Both the position numbers and the translations under genes were made by a program. Of a stretch of 64,000 nucleotides of DNA, positions 53,078-61,488 are shown piece by piece; positions within the stretch are counted from its first letter, which is position 1; the number at the start of each line of letters is the position of its first letter. The stretch lies in NCBI RefSeq assembly GCF_023130475.1, contig NZ_JAKHEX010000009.1:33184-97183 (forward strand), read 5' to 3'. The notes beneath the pieces are model-generated. The model did not search any database. It saw only the letters and a list, made by a program, of their open reading frames with translations, and was not told where the DNA came from. The stretch comes from Aciditerrimonas ferrireducens. Lineage in GTDB: Bacteria > Actinomycetota > Acidimicrobiia > Acidimicrobiales > UBA8190.

Positions 53078-53697
53078 TCAGGCCCCGGTGCGGGCAGCCC
53101 GCGGGATGAGCGTGCCTTCCGCCAGGTCCTCGGCCATGGCCCAGCCGAAGGTGGGCCGTCGAAGTCGAGGGCCCCGCAGGGGTCTCCGTCGCCGGTCAAG
53201 ACGAAGCTCCGGTCGTCGATGCGGTTGTCTGCCCCGAATCGTTTGGCGAGGCGCCGACCCCAGGCTCGTTCCTCCCCGGTGGCCTTGTGGTCGGGTCGGG
53301 GCACCACGTCGGTGAGGCCGTCGAAGGCCCGGTAGGCCTGGGGGGTGGCCAGCCGGGCTCCGACGAGGACGTCCTCGTCGGGGAAGGCGAGAAGAGCCCG
53401 TCGGTACTGGTCGCCGAGGAGCAGCCGGAGGACGTGCTCGGCGCGGGCCACCCGGTCGACGGTGGCGACCCCGACGAGCATGGCCGGGGTGCCGCCGATG
53501 CGCTCGAGGGTGCAGAACGAGTAGCCCCGCAGCCGCTCCCCTTCGCGGACGGTGGTGATGAGGACCCACTCCTCGGCCTGCTTGGAGAGGAAGCCGACGT
53601 CGAAGGGCAGGCCGTGAGCCGTCGAGAGGTCCGCCATCTCGGCGAGCTCGCTGTCGCTCAGCGACGTGCAGTCCTTCGTCCCGACCTCGAATGGCAT
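53078..53697 (-). CDS. Conserved hypothetical protein, frameshifted as read
   Basis: Starts at the ATG at 53697 (MPFEVGTKDCTSLSDSEL). It has LERIGGTPAMLVGVATVDRV and EERAWGRRLAKRFGADNRID, resembling a conserved actinobacterial family of about 240 residues. Near plus 53150-53180 the frame breaks: the upstream frame runs past FVLTGDGDPCGALDFD into non-family sequence, while the expected ending PTFGWAMAEDLAEGTLIPRA is in another frame that stops at 53078. The break lies near a CCCCTGCGGGG hairpin. A TACAAT box (rc of 53803-53808) suggests a leader of about 100 nt. The function is unknown. Confidence 0.65.
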
Positions 53698-53802
53698 GGC
53701 GTGCTCCGTGCGCTCGTCCGGCGTGACCGCCGTGCCGGCTGGCACGCCCCTTCACCACCTCTCGTGGCCGACGTGCGACGGCACGAACGGATGCTGGCCA
53801 CC

Positions 53803-53808
53803 ATTGTA
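53803..53808 (-). promoter_or_regulatory. -10 box upstream of the 53.7-kb gene
   Basis: TACAAT on the minus strand, about 105 nt before the ATG at 53697. Possible leader: GC-rich with several small inverted repeats. Confidence 0.45.
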
Positions 53809-53813
53809 GGAGA

Positions 53814-56800
53814 TCAGGCAGAGGTCGCCCATTCGGTGGGTGGGAGGACCCGGGCAGCGGTGCCGAGGGCTTCCCGGAGGGGACCGAGGAGCCGGCGGCT
53901 GTCGACGCTCCAGGCGGGCGGGAGGCGCAGGGCGGTCTCGCCGACCTCGAGGACGACCGGTTCGGGCCCGGGGTGCTCCTCGAGGAGGGTCCGCAGACGG
54001 GCGGCCAGGGCAGCGCTGACCTTGGTCGGTTCGAGGGCGACTCGGAGCGCAGGGGTGCCCTCGGCGGTCGCCTGGACGCGCTCGAGCTCCATGCAGACCA
54101 GCTTGACCTGGTCGTCGCGACGGTCCACCCGACCTTTGACGATGACCACGGCGTCGTCGGCGAGCAGGTGGTCGACCTGGGCCATGACCTTCGGGAAGAC
54201 GAAGACTTCGACGGCTGCTTGGAGGTCCTCGAGGACGAAGGTGGCCATGAGCTCGCCCCGCTTGGTGTAGCGCCGGGAGAGGTTCGTGACCACGCCGGCA
54301 ACGGTCCGCACGGCCCCTTCGGGTCGAGCCGGGTCGAGGAGGGGCCCTTCGTCCTTGAGCTCCGCGGCCCCGCAGGGGGTGGTCGCTGACGTAGAGGCCG
54401 AGCATCTCCTTCTCGAAGGCCAGGCGGTCGGCCCGGGAGAGCTCCTGGTCGGGGATGGGGACCCGGCCGGTCACCGAGGCGGTCTCGGGGTCCCCGGCGT
54501 CGAGGCTGCCGAAGAGGGAGACGATGCCCGCCTGCTGCTCCCGGCGGCGCTCCAAGGTCCGGTCGACGAGCTCGTCCATGGCCAGCAAGAGGCCCTGGCG
54601 AGGGTGCCCGAGGGAGTCGAAGGCTCCGGCCTTCACCAGGGACTCCACTGTCCGCTTGTTGAGGACAGCCGGGTCGACCCGCTCACAGAAGTCGTAGAAG
54701 TCGGCGAAGGGCCCGTTGCGGTCCCGTTCTTCCACGATGCGCTCGACCAGCCCCTCCCCGACGTTGCGGACGGCCGCCAGGCCGAAGAGGATCTGGCGCT
54801 GGCCGCCCTGGTCGAGCACGGGGGTGAACTCGGCGGTCGAGCGGTTGATGTCGGGTACGAGGACCTCGATGCCCATGGCCCGGCACTCGGCTAAGTAGAC
54901 GGCGGTCTTGTCCTTGTCGTCCTTGACCGAGGTCAGCAACGCTGCGAGGTACTGCACCGGATAGTTGGCCTTCAGCCAGGCGGTCTGGTAGGCGACGTAG
55001 CCGTAGCCATAGGAGTGGGACTTGTTGAAGGCGTAGTCGGCGAAGGGTTCGATGATGTCGAAGAGCTTGGTGCCGAGCTCCTCGCCGTAGCCTTGGGCGA
55101 CGCAGCCGGCGACGAACTTCTCCCGTTCCGCCGCCATGATGGCCCGGATCTTCTTGCCGGCGGCCTTGCGGAGATTGTCGGCTTCTTCGAGGGTGTAGCC
55201 GGCGAAGCGCTGGGCCACCCGCATCATGGACTCCTGGTAGATCATGAGCCCGTAGGTGTCCGCCAGGATGGGTTCGAGATCCGGGTGGAGGTAGGTGATG
55301 GGCTGGCGGCCGTTCTTGCGGTCGGCGTAGTCCCGGTGCATGTTGGCCGCCATGGGGCCGGGTCGGTAAAGCGCGACGAGGGCGGCCACGTCGTCGAAGG
55401 TCGTGGGCGCCAGGGAACGGATGAGGGCCCGCATGGGCCCCCCTTCGAGCTGGAAGACCCCGATGGTGTCGCCCCGACGCAGCATCTCGAAGGTCGCCGG
55501 GTCGTCGAGGGGGACCCGGTCGATGTCGGGCCGCTGGCCGGTGGTCCGCTCGACGAGGTCGAGGGCCCGTTCGATGACCGAGAGGTTCCGGAGCCCGAGG
55601 AAGTCCATCTTCAACAGGCCCAGTTCCTCGACCCCGTGCATTTCGTACTGGGTGACGATGGGGGCGTCCTCGGGGGCCTGGCCGGCCTCGGGCTTGCGCT
55701 GGACCGGCAGGTACTCGGTGAGGGGCTCTTTGGTGATGACCACGGCAGCGGCGTGGATGCCGTCCTGGCGGCGCAGGCCCTCGAGACCCCGGGCGACGTC
55801 GATGACCCGGCGGGCGTCGGGATCCTGCTCGTACATCTCTCGGAGGCCCTGGGCGGCCACGTACCCGTCCTCGTAGCCCTCGGTGCGCTCCAGGCAGGCC
55901 CGGAGGGGGGTGTCGCGGCCCATGACGAGGGGGGGCATGGCCTTGGCGATGCGGTCCCCGACGGCGTAGGGGTAGCCGAGCACGCGGGCGGCGTCGCGAA
56001 CGGCGGCCCGGGCCTTGATGGTGGAGAAGGTGACGATCTGGGCGACGTGGTCGACCCCGTAGCGCTCAGCGGCGTAGCGGATCATCTCGCCCCGGTAGCG
56101 CTCGTCGAAGTCCATGTCGATGTCCGGCATCTGCTTTCGACCGGGGTTCAAGAACCGTTCGAAGAGCAGGTCGTAGCGGATGGGGTCGAGTTCGACGATC
56201 CCGAGGCAGTAGGCCACCAGGCAGCCTGCGGCCGAGCCCCGACCCGGTCCGACCCGGATGCCGTGCTCCTTGGCGTGGCGGATGAGGTCGCCGACCACGA
56301 GGAAGTAGGCGGCGAACCCCATCTTGCCGATGACCCCGAGCTCGTACTCCAGGCGCTGGGTGACGACCTCGGGGAGCTGGTCGCCGTAGCGGCGCTTGGC
56401 CCCTTCGAGGGCCAGGTGCCGCAGGTAGGCCTGGGCCCGGGCCTCGTAGGTCGGCCCCTCGAAGGCTGCCGGGATGGGCGGTTCGGGGAGGGCGTCGAGG
56501 CCGAAGGCGATCTCCACCTGGGCCCGTTCGGCGATCAGCAGGGTGTTGTCGCAGGCCTCGGGCACCTCGGCGAACAGGGCCCGCATCTCCTGGGCGCTCT
56601 TCAGGTAGTGCTCGGTTCCCTCGAAGCGGAAGCGCTTGGGGTCGTCGATGGTGGCGCCGGTCTGCACGCAGAGGAGGGCGTCGTGGGCCTCGGCGTCCTC
56701 CCGTCGGGTGTAGTGGCTGTCGTTCGTGGCCAGGAGCGGCGCCCCGATCCGGCGGGCCAGGGCGATCAGCTGGGGGTTGGTCCGGTGCTGCTCGGCCAGG

Positions 56801-57384
56801 CCGTGGTCCTGGAGCTCGACGAAGAAGCTGTCCTTGCCGAAGATGTCCTGGAGCCGGCCGGCGAGTTCGGTGGCCCGCTGCTCGTCCCCCGCCAGGAGCG
56901 CCTGGAGGACCACACCGCCCAGGCACCCCGAGGTGGCGATGAGCCCCCGGTGGTAGCGCTCGAGGAGCTCCCAGTCGCAGCGAGGCTTGTAGTAGTAGCC
57001 GGAAAGATAGGCCTCCGAGGACAGCTTCATGAGGTTCCGGTAGCCCTCGGTGGTCTCGGCCAGGACCGTCAGGTGGTAGTAGAGCTTCTGGCCGCCGTCC
57101 ACCTCCCCGCCGGTGTCGTCGAGGCGTCCTCGGCGGACGGGCCGCTCGTGCCGGGACTCCCCGGCCATGTAGGCCTCGGTGCCGATGACCGGCGTGATGC
57201 CGTGTTCCCGGCAGAGCTTGTAGAAGTCCAGGACCCCGTACATGTTGCCGTGGTCCGTGATGCCCAGGGCTGGCTGGCCGTCGGCCAGCGCGGCCCGCAC
57301 CAGGTCGCTCAGCCGGGATGCCCCGTCGAGCATCGAGTACTCCGTGTGGGTGTGCAGGTGCACGAAGGACTGCCCCGCACCCAT
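53814..57384 (-). CDS. dnaE: DNA polymerase III subunit alpha, frameshifted with short gap as read
   Basis: Replicative polymerase of the DnaE1 type. PHP domain start FVHLHTHTEYSMLDGASR; catalytic Asp in KQMPDIDMDFDERYR; the fingers region includes VGPGRGSAAGCLVAYCLG. The frame runs intact from 57384 to about 54380 (EMLGLYVSDHPL) and then breaks: the C-terminal OB domain (VRTVAGVVTNLSRRYTKRGE) continues in another frame to 53814. About 14 residues of family sequence are also missing at the break, which lies at CCCCTGCGGGG. TAGCGT (rc of 57433-57438) and GGGGAGGAGG precede the ATG. With one break in an otherwise complete essential gene, an artefact is plausible. Confidence 0.93.
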
Positions 57385-57509
57385 GACCTGCCTCCTCCCC
57401 TGCCTGAGCGGCCCACGAACGGGCCCGCTCGGACGCTACCAGGGCCCTGCGCCGGAACTGGGCACCTCGGGCGGGTGCCGATGACCCCGCTGGCGGACCG
57501 CGGTGAGCC

Positions 57510-57525
57510 GACCGGCCAGCCGGTC
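57510..57525 (-). terminator. Hairpin at the end of bpa
   Basis: Perfect inverted repeat GACCGGC-CA-GCCGGTC that begins inside the bpa stop codon. No T-run follows; a likely factor-independent or partly Rho-linked terminator in this GC-rich genome. Confidence 0.45.
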
Positions 57526-58069
57526 AGAGGTAGGTGCCGGGCCGGCTCGCCGCCTGCCCCTCGTTCCCCCCACCCGGGGGCAGGCCCCGCTGCCGCATCT
57601 CCTGGAGCTGCGCTCGGGCCGCCATCTGCTGGGCCATGAGCGTGGCCTGGATGCCGTGGAACAGCCCCTCGAGCCACCCGACCAACTGGGCTTGGGCCAC
57701 CCGGAGCTCGCTCTCCGAAGGGGCGCTCTCGTCGAAGGGCAGGGCCATGCGGTCCAGTTCGGCTGCTAGGTCGGGGCTCAGGGCGCTGGCCAGCTCCCGG
57801 ACCGACAGCTCGTAGATCTCCCGCAGGCGGGTCCGACTGGCCTCGTCGAGCGGCGCTGAACGGACCTCGTCGAGGAGCTGCTTGACCATGGCCCCGATCC
57901 GCATGACCTTCGCCGGCTGCTCGACCGACTCGGTGGCTTCGGGCTGTGGGTCCTCGGTCCCTTGAGGCCCACCCGAGGCCGGCCCGGCGGGCCGGCGGCT
58001 CCCCGGGTCGAGAAGGATGGCCTCCTCGTGGCTCGAGGGTCGAACGGGGCTCGCCGAGGGATCGCTCAT
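57524..58069 (-). CDS. bpa: Bacterial proteasome activator Bpa
   Basis: ATP-independent ring activator of the 20S proteasome, known from mycobacteria. VEQPAKVMRIGAMVKQLLDE, PLDEASRTRLREIYELSVRE and LRVAQAQLVGWLEGLFHGIQ are nearly identical in kind to Mycobacterium Bpa. The C-terminus ends GTYL, the kind of motif (Hb-Tyr-x) that docks into the proteasome. I start at the ATG at 58069; the N-terminal 50 residues are low-complexity. The length is 181. No prcBA or pup gene lies in the window. Confidence 0.92.
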   Translation of the reverse strand: MSDPSASPVRPSSHEEAILLDPGSRRPAGPASGGPQGTEDPQPEATESVEQPAKVMRIGAMVKQLLDEVRSAPLDEASRTRLREIYELSVRELASALSPDLAAELDRMALPFDESAPSESELRVAQAQLVGWLEGLFHGIQATLMAQQMAARAQLQEMRQRGLPPGGGNEGQAASRPGTYL

Positions 58070-58111
58070 GGCCTCGATCCTGGCAGCTCCATCGACGCTC
58101 GGCACGTCCGG

Positions 58112-59227
58112 TCAGACCCCGCCCGGGCCCGGCAAGCCGAGGAAGGGCACGAGCAGCTCGGCGTCGGTCAAGGAGCCGTGGCGGGCGGCCAGGCGGGTCT
58201 CCCCGGTGTCGGCGGGGTCCAGGAACGCCACCGGCTCCCGAGCCACCAGGGCCACGTCGCCGAGCCGCTCGGCCACCCTGGGAGCGAGCGTCCCCCCGAA
58301 CCAGGCCTCGTCCTGGACCTGCTCGCGGGTCACCACCCAGGCCTCGTCCCCGTGCTCCTCCCGAGCAGCCGCCAGCACCTCGGCGGCAGCGCCCGGTCGG
58401 GCATGGAGCCAGCGGAACCGGCCCTCCCCCGAGAGCAGCTCGACCGCCGCGAGGAGACCGGGGCTCGGCGCTCGAATGGCCGACCCGACCTCGACCTGGC
58501 CGTGATCGGCGGTGATCGCCAGGGCGGCACCGCTGGGGAGGGCTTCGAGGAGGTCCCCGACCAGGCGCTCGACGGTCACGAGCTCGGCCTGGTAGTGCTC
58601 GCCGAGGCCCTCGGCGTGGGCGACCTTGTCGACCCCGTCGTAGTAGGCGTAGACGAACGGCACCCCGGCGCGGAGCAGCCGACGGACCTCGACCACCAGG
58701 CCCGAGGCGGTGGCCCAGCCCACCAGCTGGGCTCCGCCCAGGTGGGCGGCGCTGAACCCCGTGGCGGCGAACTCTGCCCTGGTCACCACCGGGATCGGCT
58801 GGCCCAGGAAGGCGGCGATCGGCTGGAGGGTGGGGGCCGGGAGCCGACGACGGGCGTCGCCCCGCTCGGTCCGCCAGCGCAGGACGTTGAGGATCTCCTG
58901 GCCGAAGCGCAGGCGGTAGCCGAGGATGCCGTGGCGGGCCGGCGGGCTGCCGGTCGCCAGGGAGGTGAGGGCCGTGGCGGTGGTCGTGGGGACCACCGAG
59001 GCGATGGGACCGCCCTCGGCCGCGGCGAGGGTCGGCAGGCGGGACGCGTGCGCTTGGAGCTGTTCCCAGCCCAGGCCGTCGAGGACCAGGAGGACCACTT
59101 GCCGGGCCTGGTCGAGCACCTCGGGCACCCAGGCCGGGCGGGGCCCCTGGCCTCGCCCGAGGAGCGCCGGGACGACACCGCTCAAGCAGGGACCGTCGTA
59201 GCGGGGCAGCCGGGGTCCCTCAGGCAC
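58112..59227 (-). CDS. Alkaline phosphatase superfamily phosphodiesterase (type I NPP-like)
   Basis: Metal-dependent phosphodiesterase/pyrophosphatase. VLLVLDGLGWEQLQAHA (metal Asp), VPTTTATALTSLATGSPP (Thr nucleophile), YAYYDGVDKVAHAEGLGEHY and ALAITADHGQVEVG (metal ligands) follow the order of nucleotide pyrophosphatases. The length is 371. I prefer the GTG at 59227 over the ATG at 59236, because TAGCAT overlaps that ATG and ends 7 nt before the GTG. The substrate is unknown. Confidence 0.82.
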   Translation of the reverse strand: MPEGPRLPRYDGPCLSGVVPALLGRGQGPRPAWVPEVLDQARQVVLLVLDGLGWEQLQAHASRLPTLAAAEGGPIASVVPTTTATALTSLATGSPPARHGILGYRLRFGQEILNVLRWRTERGDARRRLPAPTLQPIAAFLGQPIPVVTRAEFAATGFSAAHLGGAQLVGWATASGLVVEVRRLLRAGVPFVYAYYDGVDKVAHAEGLGEHYQAELVTVERLVGDLLEALPSGAALAITADHGQVEVGSAIRAPSPGLLAAVELLSGEGRFRWLHARPGAAAEVLAAAREEHGDEAWVVTREQVQDEAWFGGTLAPRVAERLGDVALVAREPVAFLDPADTGETRLAARHGSLTDAELLVPFLGLPGPGGV

Positions 59228-59234
59228 GGCCGGC

Positions 59235-59240
59235 ATGCTA
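59235..59240 (-). promoter_or_regulatory. -10 box of the phosphodiesterase gene
   Basis: TAGCAT on the minus strand, 7 nt before the GTG at 59227; supports the shorter reading of this gene. Confidence 0.5.
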
Positions 59241-59279
59241 GCCCCGGCCCTCGGAGCGGGGCCCCGGTGCCCCTGGCGG

Positions 59280-59285
59280 TACCAT
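59280..59285 (+). promoter_or_regulatory. -10 box of the Rrf2 gene (leaderless)
   Basis: TACCAT, 6 nt before the GTG at 59292. Confidence 0.55.
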
Positions 59286-59291
59286 CGGTTC

Positions 59292-59732
59292 GTGAAGGTC
59301 TCGACCCGGGGTGATTACGCCAGTCGGGCCTTGCTCTCCTTGGCGCTCCATCCCGACGAGCAGCCCACCTCGGTACGGGACATCGCCGAACGGACCGGTC
59401 TGCCCCAGCCGTACCTCGAACAGATCCTCTTGGCCCTGAAGGGGGCCGGTCTGGTCCGCTCGAAGCGGGGCGTCGGGGGCGGCTACGTCCTGGCCCGGCC
59501 ACCGACGGAGATCACCCTGGGGCAGATCGTGGCCGCGGTCGACGGCCCAATCGTGGCGGGGGACTTCGGCCGGCCCCACGAGAACGGGGCCTGCGAGCAC
59601 GAGGGGCAGTGCGCCCTCCTCGCCGTCTGGGCCGAGGTCGGGGAGCACATGCGCGAGCACCTGGACTCTTTCACCTTGGCCGACATGGTCGAGCAGGCCC
59701 GAGGGATGCGGGCCCCGAGCCCCTTGCACTGA
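59292..59732 (+). CDS. Rrf2-family transcriptional regulator
   Basis: Winged-helix regulator: VKVSTRGDYASRALLSLALH, VRDIAERTGLPQPYLEQILL and VRSKRGVGGGYVLARPPTEI. Two Cys (CEHEGQC) are present near residue 105; Fe-S-binding members usually have three, so cluster binding is uncertain. The length is 146. Its start comes from the TACCAT box. No iron-sulfur operon follows, so the target genes are unknown. Confidence 0.85.
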   Translation: MKVSTRGDYASRALLSLALHPDEQPTSVRDIAERTGLPQPYLEQILLALKGAGLVRSKRGVGGGYVLARPPTEITLGQIVAAVDGPIVAGDFGRPHENGACEHEGQCALLAVWAEVGEHMREHLDSFTLADMVEQARGMRAPSPLH

Positions 59733-59777
59733 CCAGCGGCACTGGCCGGCCCCGACCCGGCCCCCGATGCCGGCGAC

Positions 59778-59808
59778 CCCCGATGTCGGGGCCCCCGGTG
59801 GCGGGGGC
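59778..59808. terminator. Double hairpin between rrf2-type and histidine phosphatase genes
   Basis: CCCCGA-TG-TCGGGG (59778-59791), directly followed by GCCCCC-ggtggc-GGGGGC (59791-59808), between convergent genes. Probable bidirectional termination region. Confidence 0.5.
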
Positions 59809-59831
59809 TCGTGGCGCCGGACCGCCCGGGG

Positions 59832-60452
59832 TCAGGGAGCGGGGACCGGTGCAGGGGGCTGCAGGTTCCAGGCCTCGATGGCCGGCCAGTCGTGCTCCCA
59901 GCCGAGGACCCCGAGCGCCCCAGCCCCGAGCAGGTAGTGGCGGCCCTCCCCGGGAGGCTGGCCGAGCCAGCGGGCACAGAGGACCCGGAGCTGGTGACCG
60001 TGGCCGAAGACCAGGGTGTCGCCGACCTCGGCCAAGGCCCGCTCGATCACCCGATCGGCCCGGCGGGCCACGTCGCCTGGGCCCTCCCCGTGGGGCACCC
60101 CGTCGCGCCAGAGGTCCCAGTCGGGTCGCTCCCGATGGATGTCAGCCGTGGTTCGGCCCTCGTAGGCCCCGTAGTCCCACTCCTGCAGGTCACTGCAGGT
60201 CTTGGCCTGGGACCCGAAGCCGGCGAGCTCGCAGGTCCGGCGGGCCCTGGTCAGCGGGCTGGTCAGGACCTGGACGAAGGACCGCCCGGCGAGCAGCGGT
60301 GCCCAGGCCGCCGCCTGGGCCTCCCCGGCGGGCTCCAGGGCCAGGTCCGTGCGGCCGGTGTGCTGCCCGGTCCGGGTCCAGGCGGTGTCGCCGTGGCGGA
60401 TCACGAGGAGCCGTGGTCGACGGGTCGGGGGTGCGGCCGGGATGCGCGACAC
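59832..60452 (-). CDS. Histidine phosphatase family protein (phosphoglycerate mutase-like)
   Basis: RHG-type phosphatase: LLVIRHGDTAWTRTGQHTGR carries the catalytic His; LTSPLTRARRTCELAGF and LVFGHGHQLRVLCARWL hold the other conserved Arg and His. The length is 206 with the GTG at 60452. The position of the start is uncertain. No neighbour suggests a substrate. Confidence 0.82.
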   Translation of the reverse strand: MSRIPAAPPTRRPRLLVIRHGDTAWTRTGQHTGRTDLALEPAGEAQAAAWAPLLAGRSFVQVLTSPLTRARRTCELAGFGSQAKTCSDLQEWDYGAYEGRTTADIHRERPDWDLWRDGVPHGEGPGDVARRADRVIERALAEVGDTLVFGHGHQLRVLCARWLGQPPGEGRHYLLGAGALGVLGWEHDWPAIEAWNLQPPAPVPAP

Positions 60453-60613
60453 GGGAGGTAGCGCAGCACGGGGTGGGTCGCCTCGGCAAGCCGCGCCCGA
60501 CGCCCCGGGCCGGGACACGACCTGGCAAGCCATTCTCAGGAAGTTCCCAGGAATGCAGAGGACGACATCGGTGTTGTGCTCCTCGTACGACGAGGCATGG
60601 AGAGAGCGATCCG

Positions 60614-61453
60614 ATGGCGAAGCGCACCGCATCGAGCCCTGACACCATTCGCCTGTTCCTCGACGACCTGGAGCGGTACCCGCTGCCGGGCCCCGAGGAG
60701 CAGATCGAGCTGGCCAAGGCCGTGGCCGCCGGGGACGAGGAGGCCCGCCGGCGGATGATCGCGGCCAACCTGCGGCTGGTCATCCACTGGGCCCGCCGCT
60801 ACCAGGATCGGGGCGTGGACTTCGCCGACCTGCTCCAGGAGGGCACCTTCGGCCTGATGCGGGCCGTAGACAAGTTCGACTGGGAACGGGGCTTCCGATT
60901 CTCCACCTACGCCACCTGGTGGATCCGCCAGGCCCTCCAGCGGGCGGTCCAGCAGCACGGCAACACCATCCGGGTGCCCATGGAGGTCGCGGAACTGGCC
61001 CAGCGGATCGATCGGGCCACCTGGGAGCTGGCCAACGAGCTGCGCCGTGACCCCAGCCGGGCCGAGGTGGCCGAGGCCGCCGGCGTCGACGAGGAGACCG
61101 TGGACCAGCTCGGTCAGGCCGCTCGGGTGACCGCCAGCCTGGACCAGCCGGCTGGCGCGGACAGCACGACGCCGCTCGGCGACCTGGTGGGCGCCGAGGA
61201 CGCCTCCTTCGAGGACGAGGTCGAGCGGGAGCTCGTCATGGAGCGGGTCCGGGCGGCTGTCGACCGGCTGGGCGAGCTGGAGCGGGCCGTGGTGCGGCTG
61301 CGCTTCGGGTTGGACACCGGGTCGCCCGCCTCCCTGCAAGCCACGGCCGCCCAGCTCGGCATCGGGGTCCGGCGGGCCCGGCAGGCGGAGGCCCGGGCGC
61401 TCGAGCAGCTGGCCCTGCAACCCGAGGTGGTCGCCGCCCACGAAGCAGCCTGA
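60614..61453 (+). CDS. RNA polymerase sigma factor, sigma-70 primary-like (group 2)
   Basis: Sigma factor with regions 1.2, 2, 3 and 4: DTIRLFLDDLERYPLPGPEE, ANLRLVIHWARRYQDRGVDF, the core-binding/-10 block QEGTFGLMRAVDKFDWERGF and STYATWWIRQAL, then RFGLDTGSPASLQATAAQLG. The length of 279 lacks the long N-terminal region of a principal sigma, so it is probably a SigB/HrdC-like alternative factor. The leader has no TANNNT at leaderless spacing. Confidence 0.88.
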   Translation: MAKRTASSPDTIRLFLDDLERYPLPGPEEQIELAKAVAAGDEEARRRMIAANLRLVIHWARRYQDRGVDFADLLQEGTFGLMRAVDKFDWERGFRFSTYATWWIRQALQRAVQQHGNTIRVPMEVAELAQRIDRATWELANELRRDPSRAEVAEAAGVDEETVDQLGQAARVTASLDQPAGADSTTPLGDLVGAEDASFEDEVERELVMERVRAAVDRLGELERAVVRLRFGLDTGSPASLQATAAQLGIGVRRARQAEARALEQLALQPEVVAAHEAA

Positions 61454-61488
61454 ACGGGCCCGCCCCGGGCCGCCCGGCTCGGTGGGGC

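Noticed and set aside
54360..54390. Intein or bypass element in dnaE
   Set aside because: The break lacks sequence rather than having extra sequence, so neither fits.
55015..57639. Long plus-strand open frame opposite dnaE
   Set aside because: The dnaE frame carries all polymerase motifs; the opposite frame is the usual by-product of high GC third positions.
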